The notes beneath the pieces are model-generated. The model saw only the letters and a program-made list of their open reading frames with translations, ran no database searches and was not told the origin of the DNA. Of a stretch of 64,000 nt of DNA, positions 55,659-64,000 are shown in pieces. The stretch's first letter is position 1. Every line of letters starts with the position of its first letter. Source of the DNA: Methylorubrum aminovorans (GTDB lineage: Bacteria > Pseudomonadota > Alphaproteobacteria > Rhizobiales > Beijerinckiaceae); NCBI RefSeq assembly GCF_022179725.1, contig NZ_BPRC01000004.1, forward strand, positions 62,001-126,000. The letters run 5' to 3'. The translations under genes were made by a program, and so were the position numbers.

Positions 55659-55876
55659 GGCGCATCCATCCGGTGTCGGGTCCTGTCGCATCATCCTCGG
55701 AGCCCGGCCTTCTCGGCATCGCTCAATGCATGAAGAATACAATCGGCCGCAAGCAAGCCCGATCACGGCGCCTCCGACGCCCTCGCGGAAACACAGCACA
55801 TTCGACGTGGCTCACGAAGGTGGGAACGGTCACGTATCTCGACAGGCGGTAGCAGCAAGTCTAGGAATTACGACGC

Positions 55877-55897
55877 GAATTTTCGCATTTAAAATTC
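55877..55897. promoter_or_regulatory. GAATTTT-N7-AAAATTC inverted repeat, candidate GntR operator
   Basis: Perfect 7-bp arms (55877-55883 and 55891-55897) with a 7-nt spacer lie 12 nt before the gntR ATG in the divergent region shared with ltaE. FadR-type regulators bind similar short palindromes and often repress themselves. Confidence 0.4.
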
Positions 55898-55909
55898 TTT
55901 GAGAGCTCG

Positions 55910-56587
55910 ATGAATAGAATTGAGCCCAGTATCGGGATCAGCCGCCGCTACCTTCACGATGAGGTCGCGGACCGGATGCGTGAATTGATCAATGAGGGCG
56001 AGCTGGAGCCCCGTGCACGCGTCAACGAGAGCGAGTTGACCGAGCGGTTCGGGATTTCACGCACGCCGCTCCGCGAAGCGATCAAGATCCTGGCGACCGA
56101 AGGTCTCTTGGAGCTGCTTCCCAACCGCGGTGCCCGCGTTGCCAGCATCTCGCGCAACGAGCTCGAGGAGATGATCGAGATCATCGCCGGGCTGGAGGCG
56201 ACCGCCTGCGAACTCGCCTGCCGCTCGATTACCGAGGACGAGCTGGACACGATCGAGGCGATGCATCGGGACATGGTGGCGGCGTGGCAGTCCCGCGACG
56301 AGGCGAACTATTTCCGCCTCAACCGTGAGATCCACGAAGCCATCATGGTGGCGAGCCGCAATTCCAAGCTGCGCAGCCTCTATCTCGGCCTCACCGGCCG
56401 CATCCAGCGCTCCCGCTACAGCGCCCACCAGACCGAGGCGCAGTGGGCGCTGGCGGTCGAGGAGCACGAGAGCATGATCCCGCTGCTGCGTGCTCGCGAC
56501 GGTGACGGTCTGGCCACGCTGATGCGGCGGCACATCCGCGCCAAGAAGCCGGTGATCGCAGCGATGTACGGCGAGGAGGAGAGCTGA
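55910..56587 (+). CDS. GntR-family regulator (FadR/FCD subgroup)
   Basis: A 225-residue regulator with the winged HTH at about residues 12-78 (LHDEVADRMRELINEGELEP, RVNESELTERFGISRTPLRE, AIKILATEGLLELLPNRGAR) and a C-terminal helical FCD effector domain with metal-type residues (EIIAGLEATACELACR, ANYFRLNREIHEAIM, EEHESMIPLLRARDGDGL, LMRRHIRAKKPVI). FCD proteins sense small organic acids; the ligand is unknown. It is divergent from ltaE with a symmetrical site between, so ltaE and itself are the likely targets. Confidence 0.9.
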   Translation: MNRIEPSIGISRRYLHDEVADRMRELINEGELEPRARVNESELTERFGISRTPLREAIKILATEGLLELLPNRGARVASISRNELEEMIEIIAGLEATACELACRSITEDELDTIEAMHRDMVAAWQSRDEANYFRLNREIHEAIMVASRNSKLRSLYLGLTGRIQRSRYSAHQTEAQWALAVEEHESMIPLLRARDGDGLATLMRRHIRAKKPVIAAMYGEEES

Positions 56588-56924
56588 GACGGTCTCCGCT
56601 CGGATCCGAGCGGGGAGCGGATCAACCAGCCCGCGCGGCGCTTGAGCGACGGCCAGATCCGCCATCACGAAGGGATCAACCGGATCGGTATGATACGGGG
56701 TCCGCTTGATCGCTTCGGTGTCTCTTCGTCATTGCGAGGCGAAGCCGTGGCAATCCAGGGCTCCGCACTTTTCGGAGATGTCGCATTCTGGATTACTTCG
56801 GCTTCGCCTCGCGATGACGGCGTCGGGCAAAAACCCGAGCGATCAACCGGATTTGATATGAGGCGCAGCGTCGAACCCGCGGTCGTCGCGAGGCTCGGCG
56901 AAAGCGACGACGGGTAGGCGCCCG
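56588..56924. other. 337-nt gap with a palindromic repeat
   Basis: No gene. It contains the large imperfect inverted repeat at 56727-56819, flanked by two related direct copies beginning GATCAACCGGAT (about 56676 and 56840). Confidence 0.5.
56727..56819. repeat. imperfect inverted repeat of the CGTCATTGCGAGGCGAAGC type
   Basis: The arms 56727-56758 and 56788-56819 (32 nt each) are inverted copies with about five mismatches, starting CGTCATTGCGAGGCGAAGCC and ending CAATCCAG. A smaller CTCCG/CGGAG stem lies between. Repeats of this form are dispersed in intergenic DNA of Rhizobiales. Confidence 0.7.
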
Positions 56925-57749
56925 TCACCGCCCCTTGAAGTACGGCGGGCGCTTCCCGAGGAAGGCTTCCATGCCCTCGCGAAAATCCTCGCTCATGTAG
57001 GTCATCAGGATCAGGTCGTCGCCGGGCTGTTCGCCCTCCCCAGCCGCCGCCGCGCCTTCCTCGGCGATGCGGCGAAGCCCTTCCTTCGTCGCTTGCAGGG
57101 TGAGGGGTGCGTGGCTCGCGAGCAGGGCGGCGAGCGCGTCGGCCCGGGCGGCGACGGCGGCCGCATCCTCCACGACCTCGTTGACGAGGCTGATGGCGAG
57201 CGCCTCCTGCGCCTCGACGAGCCGGGCGGTGAACAGGATGTCCTTCACCCGCGGCGCACCGATCAGGTTCGCCAGCCGCCGCAGGGTGTTCTGCGACAGG
57301 CAGTTACCGAGGGTGCGGGCGATGGGGATGCCGAAGCGAGCGTCGCGGCTGGCGATGCGTAGGTCGCAGGCGGCGGCAATGGCCGCGCCGCCGCCGGTGC
57401 AGGCTCCGGCGATCGCCGCGATGGTCGGCACCCGCAAGCGCTCCAACCCGCCGAGCACCCGGTCCATGAAGCGCTCGTAGCCGATCGCGTCCTCGGGATT
57501 GCTGAAGCTGCGGAACTGGGCGATGTCGGTGCCTGCAGCAAACGCCTTGTCCCCGGCGCCGGTGATGATCACCGCCTTGATCGCGCGGTCCGCCTCGATC
57601 CGCTCGCAGAGCGTTACCAAGCCGCGATACATGGCGAAGGTGAGCGCGTTGCGCGCCTGCGGCCGGTTGAGGGTGATGCGGGCGATACCCGCCGCATCCA
57701 CCGCGAAGAGCAATTCGTCGGTCGCGGCGGTCTCGGCGTCAGCGTTCAT
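56925..57749 (-). CDS. enoyl-CoA hydratase/isomerase family protein
   Basis: A 274-residue crotonase-fold protein. Family marks are LNRPQARNALTFAMYRGLVT, the CoA-binding VIITGAGDKAFAAGTDIAQF, the oxyanion region VPTIAAIAGACTGGGAAIAA, CDLRIASRDARFGIPIARTL and GNCLSQNTLRRLANLIGAPR. The catalytic Glu of true hydratases is not obvious, so it may act on another CoA ester. It lies 23 nt downstream of the CoA-transferase gene on the same strand and probably works with it in one degradation route. ATG at 57749 follows GAGGGA. Confidence 0.88.
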   Translation of the reverse strand: MNADAETAATDELLFAVDAAGIARITLNRPQARNALTFAMYRGLVTLCERIEADRAIKAVIITGAGDKAFAAGTDIAQFRSFSNPEDAIGYERFMDRVLGGLERLRVPTIAAIAGACTGGGAAIAAACDLRIASRDARFGIPIARTLGNCLSQNTLRRLANLIGAPRVKDILFTARLVEAQEALAISLVNEVVEDAAAVAARADALAALLASHAPLTLQATKEGLRRIAEEGAAAAGEGEQPGDDLILMTYMSEDFREGMEAFLGKRPPYFKGR

Positions 57750-57772
57750 CGGGCATCCCTCTTCATCTCGTC

Positions 57773-58993
57773 TCAGGCCGCCGTCTCGCGCACGATATTC
57801 CGGGCGACAAGATCGTCGATCGCCGCCGCGTCATAGCCGGCTTCCGCCAGGATGGCGCGGCTATGCTCGCCGAGCAGCGGCGCCGGCCCGTGCACCCGTC
57901 CCGGCGTTGCCGAGAACTTGACCGGCAGGCCGAGCGTGCTCATTCGCCCGGCGCGGGTATGCTCGACCTCGACCACCATCTCGCGGGCCAGCGCCTGCGG
58001 ATCGGCCTGCATGGCGAGCACGTCGAGGACGGGCCCGGCCGGCACGCCGCCGGACTCCAGCCGCGCGAGCCAGTCGGCGGAGGATGCGTTTCGGAAATGC
58101 GGAGCGAGCGCCGCGGCGAGCGCCGCGCGGTTCTCCATCCGGTCGCGGTTGGCCGAGAAGCGCGGATCGGCGGCCAGATCCTCGGCGCCGAGAACCGCGA
58201 GGAGACGCAGCCAGTTGGTCTGGTTGGCCGCGCCGATCGTGATCCAGCCGTCGGCCGTCTCGAACGCCTCGTAGGGGGCGTTCAGCGGATGGGCCGAGCC
58301 CATGGGCCCCGGCGCGACGCCGGTCGCCATGGCGATGGCCGATTGCCAATAGGTGAGGGTGACGCCCGCCTCGAACAGCGAGGTATCGACCACCTGACCC
58401 TCGCCGGTCTTCAGCTTGTGGACGTGGGCGGCGAGCACGCCCATCGCCGCCAGAATGCCGGCGGTGATGTCGGTGACCGGCGGCCCGCACTTCATCGGCG
58501 GGCGGGCGGGCCCCTCGCCAGTGATGCTCATCAGCCCGCTCATGCCCTGCGCCACGAGATCGAAGCCCGCCCGCTCGGCGTAAGGACCCGATCGGCCGAA
58601 GCCCGAGAGCGAGCAGTAGACCAATCCCGGAAATTCCTGCCTCAGGACCTCGCAGCCGAGGCCGAGGCGCTCCATCGTGCCGGCGCGGTAGTTCTCGATG
58701 AGCACGTCCGCGTCCGTGAGCAGGCGGCGCAGGATCGTTTTGCCCTCCGCGCTCTTGAGGTCGAGAGCGATGCCGCGCTTGCCGCGGTTCATCATCATGT
58801 AGGCCGCGCTCTCGCCCTCAATGGCCGGCGGGACCGAGCGGCGGGTGTCGTCGCCGCCCTCAATCTTCTCGACCTTGATGACCTCGGCGCCCATGTCGCC
58901 GAGCATCAGCCCGCAGACCGGCCCGGCCATGATGTGGGCGAGCTCGACAACCTTCACCCCGGCCAGCGGACCGGACTTCCGAGCCTGCGTCAT
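57773..58993 (-). CDS. family III (CaiB/BaiF-type) CoA-transferase
   Basis: A 406-residue interlocked-dimer CoA-transferase. It shows GVKVVELAHIMAGPVCGLML, DMGAEVIKVEKIEGGDDTRR, NRGKRGIALDLKSAEGKTIL, LIENYRAGTMERLGLGCEVL, YCSLSGFGRSGPYAERAGFD (catalytic Asp of this family lies in the following FDLVAQGMSG) and DPRFSANRDRMENRAALAAA. It moves CoA from a donor such as succinyl-CoA to an unknown acid. It is paired with the crotonase-fold gene. ATG at 58993. Confidence 0.9.
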   Translation of the reverse strand: MTQARKSGPLAGVKVVELAHIMAGPVCGLMLGDMGAEVIKVEKIEGGDDTRRSVPPAIEGESAAYMMMNRGKRGIALDLKSAEGKTILRRLLTDADVLIENYRAGTMERLGLGCEVLRQEFPGLVYCSLSGFGRSGPYAERAGFDLVAQGMSGLMSITGEGPARPPMKCGPPVTDITAGILAAMGVLAAHVHKLKTGEGQVVDTSLFEAGVTLTYWQSAIAMATGVAPGPMGSAHPLNAPYEAFETADGWITIGAANQTNWLRLLAVLGAEDLAADPRFSANRDRMENRAALAAALAPHFRNASSADWLARLESGGVPAGPVLDVLAMQADPQALAREMVVEVEHTRAGRMSTLGLPVKFSATPGRVHGPAPLLGEHSRAILAEAGYDAAAIDDLVARNIVRETAA

Positions 58994-59340
58994 CGCGCTC
59001 AGCCGACCCGCGCATCAGGACTGCACGCAGGAAGCGAGTCGAACGGTCGATCGGATGCCTGCCACCGGCCCATTGGACGAATCTCCCTTGGATCGCGAGC
59101 GGCTCCGAGACGGCGCCGGCGAGCCGCCGAGCGCGTTCCGGCCCCTCGCATTTTGAATCGGTTTTATGAGCCCACAAGAAGGAATGGCAACCGCTTTTGC
59201 ATGCGATTTTCACGAGCGGGGAAGAAGTCGGGTTCATCCGAGCCGGCCGATGGAACGCCTTGGCCCGCTCCCGGTTGTCGCGAAAGCGTGGCCGTCGGGA
59301 TGGTACCCTTCCAGCCCGGCGCGGGCGAGCGGAGGGATCG
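58994..59340. other. 347-nt gap with an EcfG-like promoter
   Basis: No gene is supported. The candidate stress promoter at 59252-59276 is the only recognised element. Confidence 0.45.
59252..59276 (+). promoter_or_regulatory. candidate EcfG-type promoter
   Basis: GGAAC (59252-59256), 16 nt, GGTT (59273-59276), 64 nt before the ATG at 59341. The bases before the -10 element (CCGCTCCC) match those in the DUF4142 promoter. Confidence 0.4.
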
Positions 59341-59808
59341 ATGCGCGGGTTGAGCACGGCACTCGGAGTTGCGGCGGCGCTGGCCGTCACGGCGGCGGGG
59401 ATCGCACCCGCGGACGCGTCCTGCGCCCGTCGGATCATCAACAAGTCGGGCTACGTCGCCCTGGTCAGCCGCGACGGCGGCCCCTGGGTGGCGGTGCGGC
59501 CGGGCCGCTCGCAGACGATCAACTACTACCAGTCCGGCCGCATCGATGTGGCCCTGACCTGCGGCCCCGGCGCCCTGCCGGAGCAGGCCGCCTACCGGGC
59601 GAGCTACGACACGGTGGCGATCATCGACCGCTGCTACATCCGCTTCGGCGACGGCTTCTTCGAGGATCAGCTCGGCGGCGGTTTCCTCGGCCGGAAGGAG
59701 ACGGGGCCGCTCGCCCTCAACAACCCGCGCCAAGGCGACCTCGTCGTCGGCCCGCAGGCCGGCGCCTGCCCGGCGGCGGAGCGCGCGGCGCTGAGCGCCC
59801 GCTATTAG
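59341..59808 (+). CDS. secreted hypothetical protein, 155 aa
   Basis: ATG at 59341 follows GGAGGGATC. Residues 1-27 are a signal peptide (LSTALGVAAALAVTAAGIAP, cleaved near ADA-S). The mature domain has four Cys that may form two disulfides (SCARRIINKSGY, LTCGPGAL, DRCYIRFGDGFF, GACPAAERA) and beta-rich segments with NKSGYVALVSRDGGPWVAVR, resembling proteins that coat or bind surfaces, but I recognise no family. The EcfG-like promoter upstream suggests it is made in stress. Confidence 0.7.
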   Translation: MRGLSTALGVAAALAVTAAGIAPADASCARRIINKSGYVALVSRDGGPWVAVRPGRSQTINYYQSGRIDVALTCGPGALPEQAAYRASYDTVAIIDRCYIRFGDGFFEDQLGGGFLGRKETGPLALNNPRQGDLVVGPQAGACPAAERAALSARY

Positions 59809-59874
59809 CCATGCGGCCGGGTGCGTGCTAACCCGCGTGCCCCGTCGTCGCAGACGACGTGCCGAGACATCATC

Positions 59875-60297
59875 ATGCGCTCGTTTCTTCCCATTGCCGG
59901 AGCCATCGTCCTCGCCATGACCAGTGCCGCTTCCGCCGCCCAGCCCGTGACGCTGCCTTCGGGCCTCAGCTACACCGACGAGGTGGTCGGCACCGGCGCC
60001 GAGCCGAAGAGCGGCCAGCAGGTCACCGTCCACTACACCGGTTGGCTCGACGAGGGCGGCGGCAAGCGGGGCAAGAAGTTCGACTCCTCGCGCGACCGTG
60101 GCCAGCCCTTCTCCTTCACCATCGGCGCCGGCCAGGTGATCCGCGGCTGGGACGAGGGCGTCGCCACGATGAAGGCCGGCGGCCGCCGCATCCTGACGAT
60201 CCCGCCGGAGCTCGGCTACGGTGCCCGCGGCGCCGGCGGCGTGATCCCGCCGAACGCGACGCTGATCTTCGACGTCGAGCTGATCGGCTCGCGCTGA
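59875..60297 (+). CDS. periplasmic FKBP-type peptidyl-prolyl isomerase
   Basis: The 140-residue enzyme has a signal peptide (about 1-21, ending SAAQ) and a single FKBP domain: [80 protein letters not shown] and [13 protein letters not shown]. All active-site positions known for FKBP12 (Tyr, Asp, Phe, Val, Ile, Trp, Tyr) are present. It has no dimerisation or IF domain, so it is a minimal FKBP. ATG at 59875. A hairpin follows. Confidence 0.92.
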   Translation: MRSFLPIAGAIVLAMTSAASAAQPVTLPSGLSYTDEVVGTGAEPKSGQQVTVHYTGWLDEGGGKRGKKFDSSRDRGQPFSFTIGAGQVIRGWDEGVATMKAGGRRILTIPPELGYGARGAGGVIPPNATLIFDVELIGSR

Positions 60298-60310
60298 TCG
60301 CGATAGTTCC

Positions 60311-60334
60311 TCCGGCGCCCCTGCGGGCGCCGGA
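60311..60334. terminator. bidirectional hairpin between FKBP and kinase genes
   Basis: TCCGGCGCCC (60311-60320) pairs perfectly with GGGCGCCGGA (60325-60334) around CTGC, in the 54-nt gap between convergent genes. Confidence 0.65.
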
Positions 60335-60351
60335 TCTCGTCAGCGACGGCT

Positions 60352-61365
60352 TCAGATGAGCTTGTGCTCACGCGCCAGCGCCATAAGATCGCGCTGCGGC
60401 CGGGCGCCGATATGCTCGATCACCTCGGCCGCCGCCAGGGCGCCGAGACGGGCCGAGGTCGCGTAGTCGATGCCGCGGGTGTAGCCGGCCAGGAAGCCCG
60501 CCGCGAACAGGTCGCCCGCTCCCGTGGTGTCGATCACCTCGCGCGCAGGGAAGGCTTCCACTGCCCGCACCTCGCCGCCACGCACCACGAGCGCACCATC
60601 CGCCGAGCGGGTGACGAGGCCGAGCAGGTGGTGCCCCTGTCCGCCGCGCTCCTCGCGCAAAGCCGCGACCGCCGCTTCGGGATCGTCGGTCTGGTAGAGG
60701 CTCTGCAGCTCGCCGATATTGGCGAACAGGATGTCGATGCTGCCGTTGCGAATGAGTTCGAGGAATTCCTCGCGGTAGCGGCCGACGCAGAAGGCGTCCG
60801 ACAGGGTCAGCGCCACGGCATTGCCGGCCGAATGAGCCACCTTGACCGCCTTGCGGAACGCGTCCTTGGCGGCCGGCGGATCCCACAGATAGCCTTCGAG
60901 ATAGGTGACGCGGGCCGCGCGCACGGTCGCCTCGTCCACATCGTCCGGGGAGAGGCCCTGGCAGGCGCCGAGATAGGTGTTCATGGTGCGCTCGCCGTCG
61001 GGCGTCACCAGGATGAAGCAGCGGGCGGTGGCCGGTCCTTCCGTCGCCGGCGGCACGTCGAAGCGCACGCCGGTCGCCTTCAGGTCGTGGCTGAACAGCC
61101 GGCCGAGCTCGTCCTCGTGCACCTTGCCGACAAAGCCGGTCTTCGCGCCGAGCAGGGCCGCACCGACGGCGGTGTTGGCGCCCGAGCCGCCGGAGACGAC
61201 GGTGGCCGGGCCCATCACCTCGAAGAGGTTCTCGGCCCGCGGCTCGTCGATGAGCTGCATCGCGCCCTTCGCCACGCCCTGCTGGACGAGGAAGTCCTCG
61301 TCGGCATGGGCGATGACATCGACGATGGCGTTGCCGAGGACGAGAAGGTCGAGGGATTGGGACAT
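60352..61365 (-). CDS. PfkB-family sugar/nucleoside kinase (adenosine kinase-like)
   Basis: A 337-residue ribokinase-fold enzyme. Family marks are LDLLVLGNAIVDVIAHADED at the N terminus, VVSGGSGANTAVGAALLGAK, YLEGYLWDPPAAKDAFRKAV, ILFANIGELQSLYQTDDPEA and the catalytic DTTGAGDLFAAGFLAGYTRG with its anion hole and Asp. The N-terminal pattern and GGSGANT fit bacterial adenosine kinase-like members of Rhizobiales, but the substrate is not certain. ATG at 61365 is chosen. Confidence 0.88.
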   Translation of the reverse strand: MSQSLDLLVLGNAIVDVIAHADEDFLVQQGVAKGAMQLIDEPRAENLFEVMGPATVVSGGSGANTAVGAALLGAKTGFVGKVHEDELGRLFSHDLKATGVRFDVPPATEGPATARCFILVTPDGERTMNTYLGACQGLSPDDVDEATVRAARVTYLEGYLWDPPAAKDAFRKAVKVAHSAGNAVALTLSDAFCVGRYREEFLELIRNGSIDILFANIGELQSLYQTDDPEAAVAALREERGGQGHHLLGLVTRSADGALVVRGGEVRAVEAFPAREVIDTTGAGDLFAAGFLAGYTRGIDYATSARLGALAAAEVIEHIGARPQRDLMALAREHKLI

Positions 61366-61440
61366 CGGGCCGTCCGGTCTCGCATGAGGGATGGCCGGGC
61401 CTGTCGCACCCTGCTCGACAAGCGTCAAGCAAGGGCCGGC

Positions 61441-62010
61441 TCAGGGCGCCGCGAACAGGGCGGCGACGGGCAGCGTGAGGCCGGGCGGATCGAGGAAGAG
61501 GTCGCCGGACGAGATCAGGCGGGTCTCGATCAACTCGCCGTCACCGCGACGGTGGTGGATGACCGTGCGCCGCTCGGTGTCGAGGATGAGGTCGTGCCGC
61601 AGGCTCGGTAGGCGGAGAATAGTCGAGGAGCTTGGCGCCGGTATCGACGTGCTCGGTGCGAGGCGACAGAACTTCGACGATGATGACCGGCTCAGGGACT
61701 GCGGTTGCATCCGGGTCGAGGCGCCCCCCCCACAATAGACGAGAGCATCGGGCTCGAAGCTCGCGGAAGCATCGATTCGAACGGTGACGCCGTCCGGGAG
61801 GACGCGGCATGGAAGGCCAGTGGCGTGAATCGCCGCTCCAAGTGCTTGATAGGTCGCGAGCTCGGTTTCAGCGTGCCGGACGCCTTCCGGCGAGATGGCA
61901 AAGACCTCGCCATCGACGAGTTCGTACCGTCCCGGCCGGCCTTCGGCCCAGACCAGGAACTCGTCGAAATTCATGCGGGCTGACGGCCCGGCCTTGGGCG
62001 GCACGCTCAT
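61441..62010 (-). pseudogene. Uma2-family endonuclease (DUF820) with two compensating frameshifts
   Basis: The ends read as Uma2: MNFDEFLVWAEGRPGRYELV, DGEVFAISPEGVRHAETELA at the start and HDLILDTERRTVIHHRRGDG later. Between about 61620 and 61730 the frame is scrambled. The correct sequence lies in another frame (RLDPDATAVPEPVIIVEVLS, PRTEHVDTGAKLLDY) and includes the acidic and Lys positions of the PD-(D/E)xK core. A run of eight G (coding strand; 61724-61731) is the likely site of a one-base loss, and an extra base in the TATTCTCC stretch near 61620 restores frame. As it stands the catalytic core is lost. ATG at 62010. Confidence 0.7.
61724..61731. repeat. homopolymer of 8 C (G in coding strand) in the Uma2 gene
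   Basis: An uninterrupted 8-nt tract inside a coding region. Nine G would keep the Uma2 frame on this side; eight put it out of frame. Confidence 0.8.
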
Positions 62011-62055
62011 AGGCCTGAGCCTATTATCGTTGCGGGTGGCCACGAAGGCGGGAGC

Positions 62056-62376
62056 CTACTGCTGCAGCGCCTTCACCTCGCACTGCGCGTAATCCGAGCT
62101 CGCCTTGACGTAAGCGTTGAGCTTCTGGACGTAAGCCCCTGCGATCGATTGGAAAGCCTGGGCCTGCGCGTTGTAGGCCTTGATCGCGTCGTTGTAGCTG
62201 TAGGCCTCCCAGCCGGGGCAGCCGTCTTTCTTGTCGAGGCAGGCGGGCTTTTCCGGCAGCTTCGGCTTTTCCGGCCGCGCCTCGGCCGGTGGGGGCGTCG
62301 GCGGGGTGCAGGGGGCGGCGGCGACGGGTCCCGCGAGGCCGGCGAGCGCCAGTGCCGTGATGATGCGTCCTGCCAT
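62056..62376 (-). CDS. secreted hypothetical protein, 106 aa
   Basis: ATG at 62376 follows AGGGACGG. The signal peptide (ITALALAGLAGPVAA-A) is followed by a Pro/Lys/Glu-rich linker (PPPAEARPEKPKLPEKPACL) and a helical domain with CLDKKDGCPGWEAYSYNDAI, KAYNAQAQAFQSIAGAYVQK and LNAYVKASSDYAQCEVKAL. Four Cys can form disulfides, so the domain is probably a small periplasmic helical hairpin. I do not recognise the family. Confidence 0.7.
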   Translation of the reverse strand: MAGRIITALALAGLAGPVAAAPCTPPTPPPAEARPEKPKLPEKPACLDKKDGCPGWEAYSYNDAIKAYNAQAQAFQSIAGAYVQKLNAYVKASSDYAQCEVKALQQ

Positions 62377-62378
62377 GA

Positions 62379-64000
<1,622 letters not shown>

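Overview
This window is high-GC alphaproteobacterial chromosome. The lineage is probably Rhizobiales of the Methylobacterium/Methylorubrum type. Supporting evidence: a short PopZ (DUF2497) gene next to valS, a lexA gene preceded by the alphaproteobacterial SOS box GAAC-N7-GAAC, candidate EcfG/PhyR general-stress promoters (GGAAC-N16/17-CGTT or GGTT), the order lexA/comEC/gltX/gltA, and intergenic palindromic repeats typical of this group. I see no insertion sequence, prophage, CRISPR array, rRNA or replication origin. It is mainly housekeeping backbone with small lineage-specific genes between.

Layout. 0.3-6 kb: small hypothetical genes (PilZ-like protein, secreted and one-TM proteins, a 55-residue zinc-ribbon protein, an NTF2-like protein), the NAD(P)HX dehydratase nnrD, and a three-gene cluster of small proteins downstream of a perfect SOS box. 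6.1-6.5 kb: divergent tRNA-Asn and tRNA-Cys. 6.7-15 kb: PIMT-like methyltransferase, tolC, popZ, valS with a coupled DUF2459 gene, and a DegP-type protease. 15.5-23.9 kb: a chemoreceptor, an aldo/keto reductase, a catabolic cluster (tartrate/malate-type dehydrogenase, BKACE/DUF849 enzyme, MHS-type transporter) and a Gly-rich DUF1236 protein under a canonical EcfG-like promoter. 24-34.2 kb: lexA, comEC (convergent), gltX, gltA, then fabZ-lpxA-lpxI-lpxB-UPF0178 on the minus strand. 34.4-42.4 kb: a long minus-strand run ppiD-trpE-trpG-trpD-trpC-moaC-moeA, interrupted by a perfect 66-bp palindrome and by an intergenic repeat. 42.6-47.2 kb: tpiA, secG, pyrG and small genes. 47.3-49.6 kb: a DUF350-DUF1190-GspS operon resembling E. 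coli yjfL-yjfM-yjfC. 50-64 kb: holC, an S10 peptidase, a YbdK-type ligase, DUF4142, threonine aldolase/GntR, enoyl-CoA hydratase/CoA-transferase, FKBP, a PfkB kinase, a doubly frameshifted Uma2 gene and the 5' part of ligA, which runs off the window.

How the parts work together. The core is information processing (valS, gltX, tRNAs, holC, ligA, lexA), envelope building and quality control (lpxA/I/B, fabZ, tolC, degP, ppiD, FKBP, secG), central metabolism (gltA, tpiA, pyrG, nnrD), and tryptophan and molybdopterin synthesis. Two regulatory themes recur: SOS boxes (lexA itself and one small orphan cluster), and EcfG-like promoters in front of at least three secreted small proteins and possibly the zinc-ribbon gene. 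Less familiar parts are the DUF350-DUF1190-GspS module, the dehydrogenase-BKACE-transporter cluster, the trp-operon palindrome and the damaged Uma2 gene. All calls come from reading the sequence; no database search was run.
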